64,000 bases of DNA from Gallionella sp. (GCA_028710565.1 JAQTTV010000002.1:62001-126000), one strand, 5' to 3'. Shown: positions 35,521 to 43,444, counted from the stretch's first letter. Numbers and translations: made by a program. The notes: generated by a model from the letters alone, not told the origin.

Positions 35521-36275
35521 AAAAGCATTTCACCCAACTAAAAAACCATGTGCGCAGCTTTAAAGATGCAAATAACCCACTGTTTCGCGCCTTATATTGG
35601 ACACTTAAAAAACCGTTTGAAATCAAAAAACTTTTAACAGACGGCAGCCATCGTTCGGTGGTCATGACCAAGCTGACCGCAGGGCAGCATGCTCACCAAT
35701 TGGTCAACTACACTACCCCACATCGTTATCCCGCCGTGTTTCGCGCCTGTGCTGAATACTTTGCGGCGGCACAGCCGCTGACCTTGCTTTCTTTTGGTTG
35801 CTCGACGGGAGAAGAAGTTTTTTCACTCAGGACATACTTCCCACATGCAGAGCTGGTAGGGGTGGACATTAACCGTCGCAATATCCGCGTGGCGCAAGCC
35901 AGTCGGCAAAAAGATGCGCGCATGATTTTCTGTACCGAGCTGCCTGCACAGGGGCAATACGACGCAATTTTCTGTATGGCGGTGCTACAACGTACCGAAA
36001 ATCGCCTGCCCGACACCACCGACAGCGGTCAAATTTACCCTTTTCATCGCTTCGATACCCAAGTGACGCTACTGGATGAACGATTGCGCCTAGGAGGGTT
36101 GTTCGTGATCGACAACGCTGATTACCGCTTTGAAGATGCCAGCGTCGCCGCGAAATACCTGCCGATTGAACATCCCCCGCGTAAACAACGCGACCGTCCA
36201 ATTTTTGATCGCAACAACCAACGTAGTCTAGTTCCCTATGACAATCCGCGTGTATTTAAGAAAATAGCGGTGTAA
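35517..36275 (+). CDS. Class I SAM-dependent methyltransferase in the lasso cluster
   Basis: 252 residues from the ATG at 35517, which overlaps the B2 stop by four bases. SAM motif I is LLSFGCSTGEEVFSL, with the acidic motif II LVGVDINRRNIRVA and IFCMAVLQ. The CheR-like wording (F-G-C-S-T-G-E-E-V) suggests a carboxyl or small-molecule methyltransferase, but the substrate is unknown. Coupling to B2 makes a tailoring role on the lasso peptide plausible. The C-terminus is basic and hydrophilic. Confidence 0.75.
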   Translation: MKKHFTQLKNHVRSFKDANNPLFRALYWTLKKPFEIKKLLTDGSHRSVVMTKLTAGQHAHQLVNYTTPHRYPAVFRACAEYFAAAQPLTLLSFGCSTGEEVFSLRTYFPHAELVGVDINRRNIRVAQASRQKDARMIFCTELPAQGQYDAIFCMAVLQRTENRLPDTTDSGQIYPFHRFDTQVTLLDERLRLGGLFVIDNADYRFEDASVAAKYLPIEHPPRKQRDRPIFDRNNQRSLVPYDNPRVFKKIAV

Positions 36276-36365
36276 CCATGCTGAAAGGGGGTGCAATGCA
36301 CTTTGCACGAAACTTACCTCCCCGTATAATTTCGCATCAGCCTATCACTTCATTCATCCTCAACC

Positions 36366-36650
36366 ATGACCACACTCTCTTTAGCCTCAATAATTTGTCG
36401 CAGTAGCGACCACCTCTCTACTGAAATCGGGGAAAGTTTGGTGATTATGTCCATCGAGCAAGGCAATTATTGTGACTTGGATGCCATTACCAGCGATGTT
36501 TGGCGGCGTTTGGATCAGCCCATCACCGTGACCGATTTATGTGTCAAATTAGGTCAAGAATATGATGCCGATTTAGACACGATCCAACGCGATGTTTTGA
36601 TTCTATTGAAAAAACTAGCCGCAGAAAAACTGATTACGATCCAATCGTAA
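36366..36650 (+). CDS. PqqD-like RRE protein (lasso B1)
   Basis: 94 residues. The fold signature of PqqD-type recognition elements is visible: SLVIMSIEQGNYCDLDAITSDVWRRLD (three-stranded sheet plus helix), then ITVTDLCVKLGQEYDADLDTIQRDVLILLKKLAAEKLI. It should bind the precursor leader (motif W-x-x-P-x-V) and present it to B2 and the cyclase. It sits between the methyltransferase and the kinase genes, all on the plus strand. Confidence 0.87.
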   Translation: MTTLSLASIICRSSDHLSTEIGESLVIMSIEQGNYCDLDAITSDVWRRLDQPITVTDLCVKLGQEYDADLDTIQRDVLILLKKLAAEKLITIQS

Positions 36651-36671
36651 CAACACGCTCGGTATCAAACT

Positions 36672-37595
36672 ATGAATCACGATTTAATTTTATGTGGTTG
36701 GCGCGTGCGTTCCACCTTGCCGCTGCCTGAGTTATTACCTTGGACGGGGGAGGATCGTCCTGTGGATATTGAGATCGACGTGGCGAACATCCCTGTTCCC
36801 ACAGTCGCGCCGACATTGGTCTTGCCGCACAGCCGTTTGTGGGACAATGGCGATTTTCTATTGGAATTAGACGGCGTGGGACGATTTTGGGTCACACAAG
36901 GTCGGCAAGTACTGGTTGAACCTGCCACCGATTGTCCTGCGGCGGGATTGCGCGCTTTTATTTTGGGGTCGGTGTTGGGGGTGTTGTGTCATCAGCGAGG
37001 GCTTTTGCCGATACACGCCTCGGCGGTGCGGATTGACGAAGTCGCGGTGTTGATTGCGGGTATTTCGGGTGCGGGTAAATCCACTTTGGCAGCAGCACTG
37101 GGCGCACGCGGACACGCGCTATTGTCAGACGATGTCGCAGCGATAGATCCCAAAAGCGGGCAGCTATTGCCCGCCTATCCGCAACGCAAACTCACCCCCG
37201 ACGTGCTAAATGCATTGCAAATGCCGCACGAAGGTTTGCTGACGCACCGTGTGGGGCAAGTCAAATACCGCGTGCCTGCGTTTGCCGATTTCAGCACCGC
37301 GCCGATTGCCCCCGCAGCGGTTTTTGTATTGAATGTCAGCCCGATTGGACCATTCGGCGCGCCCCAACGACTGTCTTCAGCAAAAGCCATGGCGTTGTTG
37401 GATAGAATGATTTATCGACGTGCGGTGGGTCATCACATTCAGTCTAAGCTTGCCCTGTTCTCCTCCGTCGCCAAACTGTCTCACCTTGCCCCCGTCTATA
37501 CCTTACCCAGACGCAAGGGCGCGCCCTTAAGCGAATTGGATGACTTTGCCGCACAGGTCGAATCTTGTGTGCGCACATTGAAATCACACGGATAG
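36672..37595 (+). CDS. HPr-kinase-like lasso peptide serine kinase (PadeK type)
   Basis: 307 residues. Walker A at 130-138 (GISGAGKST), preceded by the IHASAV motif (113-119) and followed by LLSDDVAAID (150-159), the HPrK/P-like C-terminal kinase arrangement, but no HPr regulatory domain. Homologs in paeninodin-type clusters phosphorylate the C-terminal Ser of the lasso precursor. The precursor at 38581 indeed ends in Ser. Substrate assignment rests on family knowledge plus context. Confidence 0.85.
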   Translation: MNHDLILCGWRVRSTLPLPELLPWTGEDRPVDIEIDVANIPVPTVAPTLVLPHSRLWDNGDFLLELDGVGRFWVTQGRQVLVEPATDCPAAGLRAFILGSVLGVLCHQRGLLPIHASAVRIDEVAVLIAGISGAGKSTLAAALGARGHALLSDDVAAIDPKSGQLLPAYPQRKLTPDVLNALQMPHEGLLTHRVGQVKYRVPAFADFSTAPIAPAAVFVLNVSPIGPFGAPQRLSSAKAMALLDRMIYRRAVGHHIQSKLALFSSVAKLSHLAPVYTLPRRKGAPLSELDDFAAQVESCVRTLKSHG

Positions 37596-37602
37596 CTGAC
37601 CA

Positions 37603-38439
37603 ATGAACGGTTTTTACTGGATCGCCTCGTATCCCAAATCGGGCAACACTTGGCTGCGCTTATTTCTGGAAGCTTTGTTGGCAGGGTCATTGGACATCAA
37701 CCGCTTGAAAAAGGCGGGCGGACATGCGGCGATACGCGCTGAATTTGATCGCCTGCTGGACATCCCCTCGTCAGATTTAACCGACGATGAAATCACCAAC
37801 GCCCGCCCCAGTCTGTATCAAATTGAAGCCAACACCGCCACTCAGCCCTTGCTACGCAAAGCACACGATGCGTGGCATTTAACCCCCGCAGGCAAACCGC
37901 TTTTTCCGCCCGAACTAACCTTAGGCGCGGTGTATTTGGTGCGAGACCCGCGCGATGTGGCGGTGTCGTTTGCACACCATCTGACGCAAGACATAGACCG
38001 TATCATCACGCGCATGAACGACCCCGCTGCGGTGATGGAGCCTGCCAAACTCCGAATGCAAAGCCATCTGCCCCAACGCTTATTAACTTGGCAACAGCAT
38101 GTGCAAAGCTGGCTGAACGCCCCCATTCCCGTGTTGTTGGTCAAGTACGAAGACTTACTCGCTGAGCCCGTTAATCGTTTTGGCGAGATTGCCGATTTTC
38201 TGAAACTGGCAGCCACACCTGAGCAAATTGCTGCCGCCGTGCAAGCCGTAAAGTTTGACCGCCTACGCGACTTAGAAGCAAGCAACGGTTTCGCTGAAAA
38301 ACCACCCGATGCCAGCCGCTTCTTCCGACGCGGTATCGCAGGCGGTTGGCAAGATACCCTGAGTACCGCCCAAATCGAGCGTATCGAAGCCCATCATGCG
38401 GACATGATGCGTCGGTTAGGGTATGTGTCATTGGGGTGA
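37603..38439 (+). CDS. Sulfotransferase in the lasso cluster
   Basis: 278 residues. The PAPS 5'-phosphosulfate loop is at residues 9-19 (SYPKSGNTWLR) and the 3'-phosphate motif is VYLVRDPRDVAVSFAHH near 107-123; C-terminal FFRRGIAGGWQDTLS (Arg-x-Gly-x-x-Gly-x-W) completes the PAPS site. A soluble Sulfotransfer_1 enzyme. It starts seven bases after the kinase gene, so the two are co-transcribed. Transfer of sulfate to a Ser or Thr hydroxyl of the lasso peptide is a hypothesis; I do not know of a characterised lasso cluster with such an enzyme. Confidence 0.88.
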   Translation: MNGFYWIASYPKSGNTWLRLFLEALLAGSLDINRLKKAGGHAAIRAEFDRLLDIPSSDLTDDEITNARPSLYQIEANTATQPLLRKAHDAWHLTPAGKPLFPPELTLGAVYLVRDPRDVAVSFAHHLTQDIDRIITRMNDPAAVMEPAKLRMQSHLPQRLLTWQQHVQSWLNAPIPVLLVKYEDLLAEPVNRFGEIADFLKLAATPEQIAAAVQAVKFDRLRDLEASNGFAEKPPDASRFFRRGIAGGWQDTLSTAQIERIEAHHADMMRRLGYVSLG

Positions 38440-38447
38440 ACCATACC

Positions 38448-38492
38448 CCTTCGCCGCCACAATGTAAAAGATGGCTTTGGGGCGAAGGTTTT
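38448..38492 (+). terminator. Hairpin between sulfotransferase and lasso precursor
   Basis: CCTTCGCC (38448-38455) pairs with GGCGAAGG (38481-38488), with an inner CCA/TGG, followed by TTTTGG. It could partly terminate the biosynthetic operon so that the precursor is expressed separately, or stabilise the precursor mRNA. Confidence 0.4.
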
Positions 38493-38580
38493 GGTAGCAT
38501 TCGGACTGCTTAGATTTATCACAAATACATCCAAGCACTTGTTAAACCTTAAAAATGCCACTTTAAAAAGGATAGTCGCC

Positions 38581-38736
38581 ATGAAACCTGAAATAACACT
38601 CGCTACAGAAAATAAAGCCCCCGAAATGCAAGCAAAAAAACACTGGAAAATGCCTGAAGTAAAGGTATTTTCCGTTGATGACATGACCGAAGGTACCACA
38701 GGACCAGGCACTGATGGTTCGGGTGGTGTCTCATAA
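38581..38736 (+). CDS. Lasso peptide precursor (A), predicted core GTTGPGTDGSGGVS
   Basis: 51 residues from the ATG at 38581, with AAAAAGGA about 8-15 bases upstream. Leader 1-37 contains KKHWKMPEVKVF: W22-x-x-P25-x-V27 is the RRE-recognition motif (usual form Y-x-x-P-x-L), 11-16 residues before the cut. Thr36 occupies the conserved penultimate leader position, so cleavage after Glu37 gives a 14-residue core starting with Gly. Asp45 is core position 8, giving a Gly1-Asp8 macrolactam; the tail is GSGGVS, ending in Ser51, the residue phosphorylated in kinase-containing clusters. The core has no aromatic, Arg or other bulky residue. It is flanked by the kinase, sulfotransferase and cyclase. Confidence 0.85.
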   Translation: MKPEITLATENKAPEMQAKKHWKMPEVKVFSVDDMTEGTTGPGTDGSGGVS

Positions 38737-40653
38737 CAATTGACGATTCTGATTTTCAACGTGCAATATAAATTGCCCTGCTGAAATGCCTTGAAGCAGC
38801 TTAGTTCGATTGAACGAGCTGCTTTTTTGGTTCGTGACATACGCCTCTATCAAACGATTTAATCCCTCAAGGTCAATCGTGCGTGAAGCTAACGGGGATG
38901 CGACACACCGTGCTAACACGGTGCGAATTTCCGCTTGCGATGCGATCACTTGAGCTTTCCAGTCTGCGCCCTGAAATCCTTTTGTTTTGCATTCCAAGAT
39001 GGCTTGGGGCAGCATCTGTCCATAAGCGCGCTTGAGCAAAAAACGATTTTGTCCCTTGCGCATAAACTGCGCTTCAGGAATCGCGAGACAAAATTCTAGA
39101 AAACGCAAATCAGCGGTGGGATCGCGCAGTTCTATGCCTGTTTTAGCGAGTGTCGCCATGCGGTTGTCTCCGACTTCCGCCATGCTGTGCAATACGTTGC
39201 AACGCACGGCGCGACTATCGCTAAATCCCCGAAAATTTAAATCGTGTCCCGCCAACTGTGCACGTTGCCGAATCGCCATTTGTTGGGCAAATTGGGGATG
39301 AATAGCAGAATAGCGGGCAAGCGAATTAGGCTGACCACGCCATTGGTCAATGATTTGCCACATTGCATCGGGTAGGAAAGGCTCAATGGAATTATAAACA
39401 ATGCGCTTCCACGACCAGCCTGCCACTTGCCGAGTCGCTATCGCTTCCTGCACCCAACCGTGTACTTCCCCTCGCGCCAGCAAGTTTGGCAGTAAAGCAC
39501 TTCCATCCCAAGACAAGCCCATATTGCCTTGCTGCCCTGTCAACATGACACGAATACCACGTGCCGATGCGTCGTCCAGCAGAGCTTGCCACCAACCTAA
39601 ATTAGCCAAATTTTTAAAAGGGCGATCAGAATAGTGAATGATTGAGTTTAACTCGTCCAATAATCCCCCTTTCGCCCGTACCGCAACATGGCTGATATTG
39701 GCATGACGTGCAGCCAACAATGCCGCCAGCGGAAACTCATCTGCGTGCGCGCCTTTGGGTATCTCTTCCGAGAAATCTGCACTTGGTCTTGCGGTAAACG
39801 CGGTGAGCTGTTGTTCGCCCAATAGTTTGGCTGCCATGGCCGTTACGGTACTGCTGTCGAAGCCAGAGCTTAATTGTGAGCCAATGCCCCCTCTGCTTCT
39901 TAAGCGACAGCGCACTGCCTCTTCAAACTTTTCTTTAAAGGCTTCTACATAGTCATCGTCCGAGGGAAGCTCAATCCGCCTTTCGGGGTCATAACGGTGA
40001 AAGCACACATCTCGTACTTGTCCCTGCTCCAGTACGAGGTAGTGTCCTGGCTCCACCCGTTGGATATGTTGATATAGGCTTTGCGCTCCCGTCAGCGGCA
40101 AATTGACCAAAAAGTCTGCCAGACGCTCTTCGTTGATTTGTATGGGAATACGACCTAAAGCGAATAAACCTTTGGGCATGGAAGCATAGGCAAAGAAGTT
40201 GTTTTGTAGATGCCAATACAACGGACGACCACCGCTCAAGTCACGGCAAAGCAAAAGTCTTTTGGCATTCGCATCCCAAATCGCCAAAGCAAATTCTCCC
40301 ACCAAGCGGGCAAAACTGGCTACACCCCATTGCGTAAAAGCCGCCAACACAATGGCACTGTCCGCCATCTGTTTGGCTTCTTGAACGGGAATAGCGAGGG
40401 CTTTAATCAACTCTTCTCGGTTATCAATGCGTCCCGCGAAAGTCAGGGTGATGGCTTGGGACAACAGCGGTTGTTGGTCGTAATCATCCTCTGGCGTGGT
40501 ACGGAATAGCAAATGTGCCATCGCCACGTTTTGCTGTTGCCAAAGATGTTGCGCATCTTTTCCGTATAAGGTCAACGCCTGTATCATGCGCGACATATCG
40601 GCTGGATCCACGACCGCGCCCTCTAGGCGAACGATTCCTGCAAGTGCACTCAT
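38731..40653 (-). CDS. Lasso cyclase (asparagine-synthetase-like C protein)
   Basis: 640 residues, AsnB fold. The N-terminal glutaminase-like domain begins MSALAGIVRLEG, so the nucleophilic Cys2 of AsnB is Ser and ammonia production is not expected, as in lasso cyclases. The synthetase domain has the PP-loop S262-S-G-F-D-S-S268. It adenylates the Asp side chain and closes the ring on the core N-terminus. It is encoded opposite to the precursor and ends in a 6-base tail-to-tail overlap with it, so it needs its own promoter in 40654-40917. Confidence 0.88.
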   Translation of the reverse strand: MSALAGIVRLEGAVVDPADMSRMIQALTLYGKDAQHLWQQQNVAMAHLLFRTTPEDDYDQQPLLSQAITLTFAGRIDNREELIKALAIPVQEAKQMADSAIVLAAFTQWGVASFARLVGEFALAIWDANAKRLLLCRDLSGGRPLYWHLQNNFFAYASMPKGLFALGRIPIQINEERLADFLVNLPLTGAQSLYQHIQRVEPGHYLVLEQGQVRDVCFHRYDPERRIELPSDDDYVEAFKEKFEEAVRCRLRSRGGIGSQLSSGFDSSTVTAMAAKLLGEQQLTAFTARPSADFSEEIPKGAHADEFPLAALLAARHANISHVAVRAKGGLLDELNSIIHYSDRPFKNLANLGWWQALLDDASARGIRVMLTGQQGNMGLSWDGSALLPNLLARGEVHGWVQEAIATRQVAGWSWKRIVYNSIEPFLPDAMWQIIDQWRGQPNSLARYSAIHPQFAQQMAIRQRAQLAGHDLNFRGFSDSRAVRCNVLHSMAEVGDNRMATLAKTGIELRDPTADLRFLEFCLAIPEAQFMRKGQNRFLLKRAYGQMLPQAILECKTKGFQGADWKAQVIASQAEIRTVLARCVASPLASRTIDLEGLNRLIEAYVTNQKSSSFNRTKLLQGISAGQFILHVENQNRQLL

Positions 40654-40917
40654 TGCTTAAATACGCTGAAAATAAAAGGTGCTAAGGGTAGCAAAAATAG
40701 ATGAATCAATATACCGCTGCGGCAAGCTATTTGGATTTTATGCGGTGCGGGGATACAAAACCATTTTTTCAATCCAGTCCCATTCGGCAGTCAGCAGCCT
40801 TAAGTCATCTCGCGTTGAACGATAAAGAGACGCCATAAAACCATGGTCTTCGTCTCTCGCGGGACGAATGGACAAATTATCGGGAAGCGGAAAAATAATT
40901 GTTTTGGAAATACAAAA
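40654..40917. promoter_or_regulatory. Gap upstream of the lasso cyclase gene
   Basis: No gene that I can support. It contains an inverted repeat AGAGACG (40826-40832) / CGTCTCT (40851-40857). Being the only non-coding space before the cyclase start on the minus strand, after the collar-gene terminator, it should contain the cyclase promoter; I could not pick a convincing -35/-10 pair. Confidence 0.35.
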
Positions 40918-40945
40918 GAAAAAAGGTGCCGAAGCACCTTTTTTC
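40918..40945 (-). terminator. Rho-independent terminator after the tail-collar genes
   Basis: GAAAAAAGGTGC (40918-40929) and GCACCTTTTTTC (40934-40945) form a perfect 12-bp stem with loop CGAA. It lies nine bases beyond the stop of the last collar gene and has T runs in both orientations, so it can work on both strands. Confidence 0.92.
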
Positions 40946-40953
40946 TTTCAAGC

Positions 40954-41475
40954 TTACGGTTTTACGGGATAATTACCCACGAGACAAATGCAAAAGTTAA
41001 GTGCCAAGTATGGTTGACGATTCTCGTGTGCAGCACCAGCGCCAGCCACACCAAAAGTAGGTGAGGCAAGTACGGTGTTGGGAGATTCGGCGTATATCGT
41101 GGCACTTAATTCACGCGCAATCCAGCTCTTGTTGGCAGTTGCTTGGGCAAGTGGCGCAGTGGTGCTACTTGTCCCATCTACAGGATGAGTATGAACAGGA
41201 AGTTGACTTGCACTCAAGGTGACAGCATTGCTACCCGTTTGATTCCCAACCTGACGCGGCGTAAGCCCATTCCCCTGACCTTGGCCCATGACACTTCGCC
41301 CCATCAGGTTTGGAAGTGAAAATTTGGTCTGGTCACCACCGAAACGATTGCCAATGATGCTATAAAGTGCTGGATTTTGGTTCACTAAAAGTTGTTGTCC
41401 ATTACACAAAGCCCAATCTTGCGGCACGTAATTAAAACCAAAAGCACGGATTTCTCCGATGTAAGGATCTGACAT
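40954..41475 (-). CDS. Phage-tail-collar (MdpB-like) protein, copy 3 of the operon
   Basis: 173 residues. GEIRAFGFNYVPQDWALCNGQ is the tail-collar domain start (residues 6-26), then LYSIIGNRFGGDQTKFSLPNL, the PF07484 pattern (G-x-x-x-G-G-D/N-G-x-x-T-F-x-L-P-D/N-L). HTHPVDG and a C-terminal NFCICLVGNYPVKP follow. These proteins occur in phage tail fibres and as free-standing chromosomal MdpB-like genes of unknown role. Last of three tandem copies; a strong terminator follows. Confidence 0.87.
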   Translation of the reverse strand: MSDPYIGEIRAFGFNYVPQDWALCNGQQLLVNQNPALYSIIGNRFGGDQTKFSLPNLMGRSVMGQGQGNGLTPRQVGNQTGSNAVTLSASQLPVHTHPVDGTSSTTAPLAQATANKSWIARELSATIYAESPNTVLASPTFGVAGAGAAHENRQPYLALNFCICLVGNYPVKP

Positions 41476-41491
41476 GTTAATTCCTTTTCAA

Positions 41492-42019
41492 TTAGGCGGG
41501 GCTAGGGAAGTTACCCACGGTAGCAATAATGAACGACACGCAAGTGCTAGGCATTAAATTAGCATGAGGTTGTCCTCCGCCTGCCAAAGAACACGCATCA
41601 GGATCAAAAACCTTAAGGGTGGGACTGACACTATTGTCGTAAATACCACTGCCTGAGGCGGCAGCTGCGATGACTTTAGTGGTACTAGGTACATTGGTAT
41701 CCCCCGCACGCGTGCTGACATTCAATGCGTGAATATGGGGAGGAATCGTCGCTGTACTCAATGCAACAGTCTCTGTACCACCTTGTTGTCCAAGTACGCG
41801 AGCGGTTAACCCTGCACCCTGCCCCGCCCCAACAGGCAGCCGACCTCTAAAATCAGGCACGTTAAACGTATTCACGCCATCCCCACCGTAGATTGTCCCC
41901 AACAAAGCAAATAGCACTTGATATTCCGAAATAGAAAGTGCTTGCCCATTACAAAGCACCCAACCTTCAGGCGCATAATTCCCCGCAAATAAGCGGATCT
42001 CACCAACAAAACCGTCCAT
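41492..42019 (-). CDS. Phage-tail-collar (MdpB-like) protein, copy 2 of the operon
   Basis: 175 residues. GEIRLFAGNYAPEGWVLCNGQ, LFALLGTIYGGDGVNTFNVPDFRGRLPVG and IPPHIHAL show the collar domain and His motif. GGGGQ-like PHANLMPSTCVSFIIATVGNFPSP ends it. No signal peptide is visible. Sixteen bases separate it from copy 3 and fourteen from copy 1, so all three are one operon. Confidence 0.87.
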   Translation of the reverse strand: MDGFVGEIRLFAGNYAPEGWVLCNGQALSISEYQVLFALLGTIYGGDGVNTFNVPDFRGRLPVGAGQGAGLTARVLGQQGGTETVALSTATIPPHIHALNVSTRAGDTNVPSTTKVIAAAASGSGIYDNSVSPTLKVFDPDACSLAGGGQPHANLMPSTCVSFIIATVGNFPSPA

Positions 42020-42033
42020 ATCTCCCCCTGAAT

Positions 42034-42549
42034 TTAAGCGCGAGGAGGGTAGAGACCCTCCGTTGCAATATAAAAGTTAGTCACTGCAAAGGGCTGCATA
42101 TTGCTATGTCCTTGACCATCACCAGTGGATACAACCGATGCAGGGTTAATTGGAATCATCGCGCTGTCGGGCGTGGCATAGATATTATTGGGTGCAGCTG
42201 CCAAAACGTGACCTGGGATACCAGGAAAAGTACCTGGCGCGGTATTGACCCCCATATTGTGATTATGGGCTGGCATTTGGGCAAGGGTAAGTGCCACGGC
42301 TTCTACGCCCGCTTTATTGCCCACTGCATAATTGATACTGCCATCCGCCGAACCCATACACACAGGCACGCGACCACGCAAATCAGGCAAGGCAAAAGTC
42401 GTCCTGCCGTCCCCGCCATATTGACCACCCAGTAATGAAAAGAGTGCTTGATTTTGGCTAACAGGCAATATTTGCCCTGCGCACGGCACCCAACCTTGCG
42501 GGATATTGTTAAACCCCATCATTCGTATTTCACCTAAAAACGGATCCAT
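42034..42549 (-). CDS. Phage-tail-collar (MdpB-like) protein, copy 1 of the operon
   Basis: 171 residues. GEIRMMGFNNIPQGWVPCAGQ and LFSLLGGQYGGDGRTTFALPDLRGRVPV are the tail-collar signature; MPAHNHNMGV carries the His motif, and the end is QPFAVTNFYIATEGLYPPR. GGAGG stands nine bases before the ATG, and a promoter is visible upstream. No baseplate, sheath or terminase genes accompany the three copies, so this is not an obvious prophage remnant. Confidence 0.87.
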   Translation of the reverse strand: MDPFLGEIRMMGFNNIPQGWVPCAGQILPVSQNQALFSLLGGQYGGDGRTTFALPDLRGRVPVCMGSADGSINYAVGNKAGVEAVALTLAQMPAHNHNMGVNTAPGTFPGIPGHVLAAAPNNIYATPDSAMIPINPASVVSTGDGQGHSNMQPFAVTNFYIATEGLYPPRA

Positions 42550-42590
42550 CTTTACGCCTCCTAGGATAAATGGCTTTCACCGAAGTACGC

Positions 42591-42620
42591 ATACTAAAGG
42601 AGGGGGTTTGTCAGTGTCAA
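42591..42620 (-). promoter_or_regulatory. Sigma-70-type promoter for the tail-collar operon
   Basis: On the minus strand TTGACA (42620-42615) and TAGTAT (42596-42591) are separated by 18 bases, about 40-70 bases before the ATG at 42549. A perfect -35 with near-consensus -10 suggests strong constitutive expression. Confidence 0.7.
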
Positions 42621-42676
42621 TAACGTTTATATATATTTTTTTAATCCACTTAACTATATATTTCTGCGGAGAAAAA

Positions 42677-42787
42677 ATGCGTTTGGCGAACCGCCCTATT
42701 AAGTATTTTATTGAAGGAGTTTTCGAGAATGTCGCCTCAAAACCACCGAAAAAACCCGCTTCTTATCAGCAGCGCGGCGGCAGATAA
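42677..42787 (+). CDS. Possible short ORF upstream of the GNAT gene (36 residues)
   Basis: GGAG six bases before the ATG; the peptide starts MRLANRPIKYFIEG and ends with a basic run. A second small frame (42729-42806, 25 residues, MSPQNHRKNPLLISS...) also has a good AAGGAG. The two overlap in different frames, so at most one is likely real. Neither looks like a lasso precursor (no leader motif before a Gly-x6-Asp/Glu core). Reported because they fill an otherwise empty 400-base gap within the cluster. Confidence 0.25.
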   Translation: MRLANRPIKYFIEGVFENVASKPPKKPASYQQRGGR

Positions 42788-42949
42788 CCCCGAACGCCTA
42801 GGGTAAATGTGCGGGCGCATTAAAGGAATCATCACAGGCAAACTAGGCGAAAAGAGGGGCTACCTACGGCGAATTTTGAATATGTTCATTGATGCTGTCG
42901 TAAAAATGCGGTGTAAAATCGCGCCTCTTTTTGCTGAATCAACTTTGCT

Positions 42950-43444
42950 ATGACATTCAAATGGCATCCCGTTTTACCCGAACCGCTGGTGATGCGTCCT
43001 GCACAGGACGACGACGGCGCATTTATGGAAGCACTTTATTATTCCACACGCGATGACTTGGCGGGGTTGGGCGAGTTGATGCTGCCGATTTTGGCGCAGC
43101 AATATCGAGCACAGCAACTGGGCTATCGCAGCACTTTTCCGAATGCACAGTATTGGATTATCGAACAACACGGTGAGCGGATTGGGCGCGTGGTGGTAAA
43201 TATCAACGAAGTGGAAGTGCATTTGATAGACATTGCATTTCTGCCACATGCGAGGGGACAAGGCAATGGTACGAAGCTACTGCGCACCTTGCAACATCAT
43301 GCTACACAAGCGTGCATTCCCCTGTCGTTAAACGTGAGTCATACCAACCCCGCAGCCAGAAAACTTTACCTTACCCTTGGTTTTGTTGTAATTGCAAACT
43401 ATCCATCCGTTACACAAATGGCTTGGTATTCACCAAAAACATGA
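42950..43444 (+). CDS. GNAT family N-acetyltransferase
   Basis: 164 residues. LPHARGQGNGTKLLRTLQHH is the acetyl-CoA pyrophosphate-binding motif (R-G-x-G-x-G/N), then LSLNVSHTNPAARKLYLTLGFVVI. Substrate unknown. It lies next to the tail-collar operon (divergent) and before the exporter, so it may belong to the lasso cluster, or modify another small molecule. No good ribosome-binding site is visible before the ATG. Confidence 0.82.
   Translation: MTFKWHPVLPEPLVMRPAQDDDGAFMEALYYSTRDDLAGLGELMLPILAQQYRAQQLGYRSTFPNAQYWIIEQHGERIGRVVVNINEVEVHLIDIAFLPHARGQGNGTKLLRTLQHHATQACIPLSLNVSHTNPAARKLYLTLGFVVIANYPSVTQMAWYSPKT

Noticed and set aside
38491-38580. Longer frame (81 residues) upstream of the lasso precursor ATG
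   Set aside because: The extra 30 residues have no lasso leader character, and a good ribosome-binding site precedes the ATG at 38581.
40954-42549. Prophage remnant
   Set aside because: Only tail-collar domain proteins are present; no terminase, capsid, sheath, integrase or lysis genes, and the genes have their own promoter and terminator.
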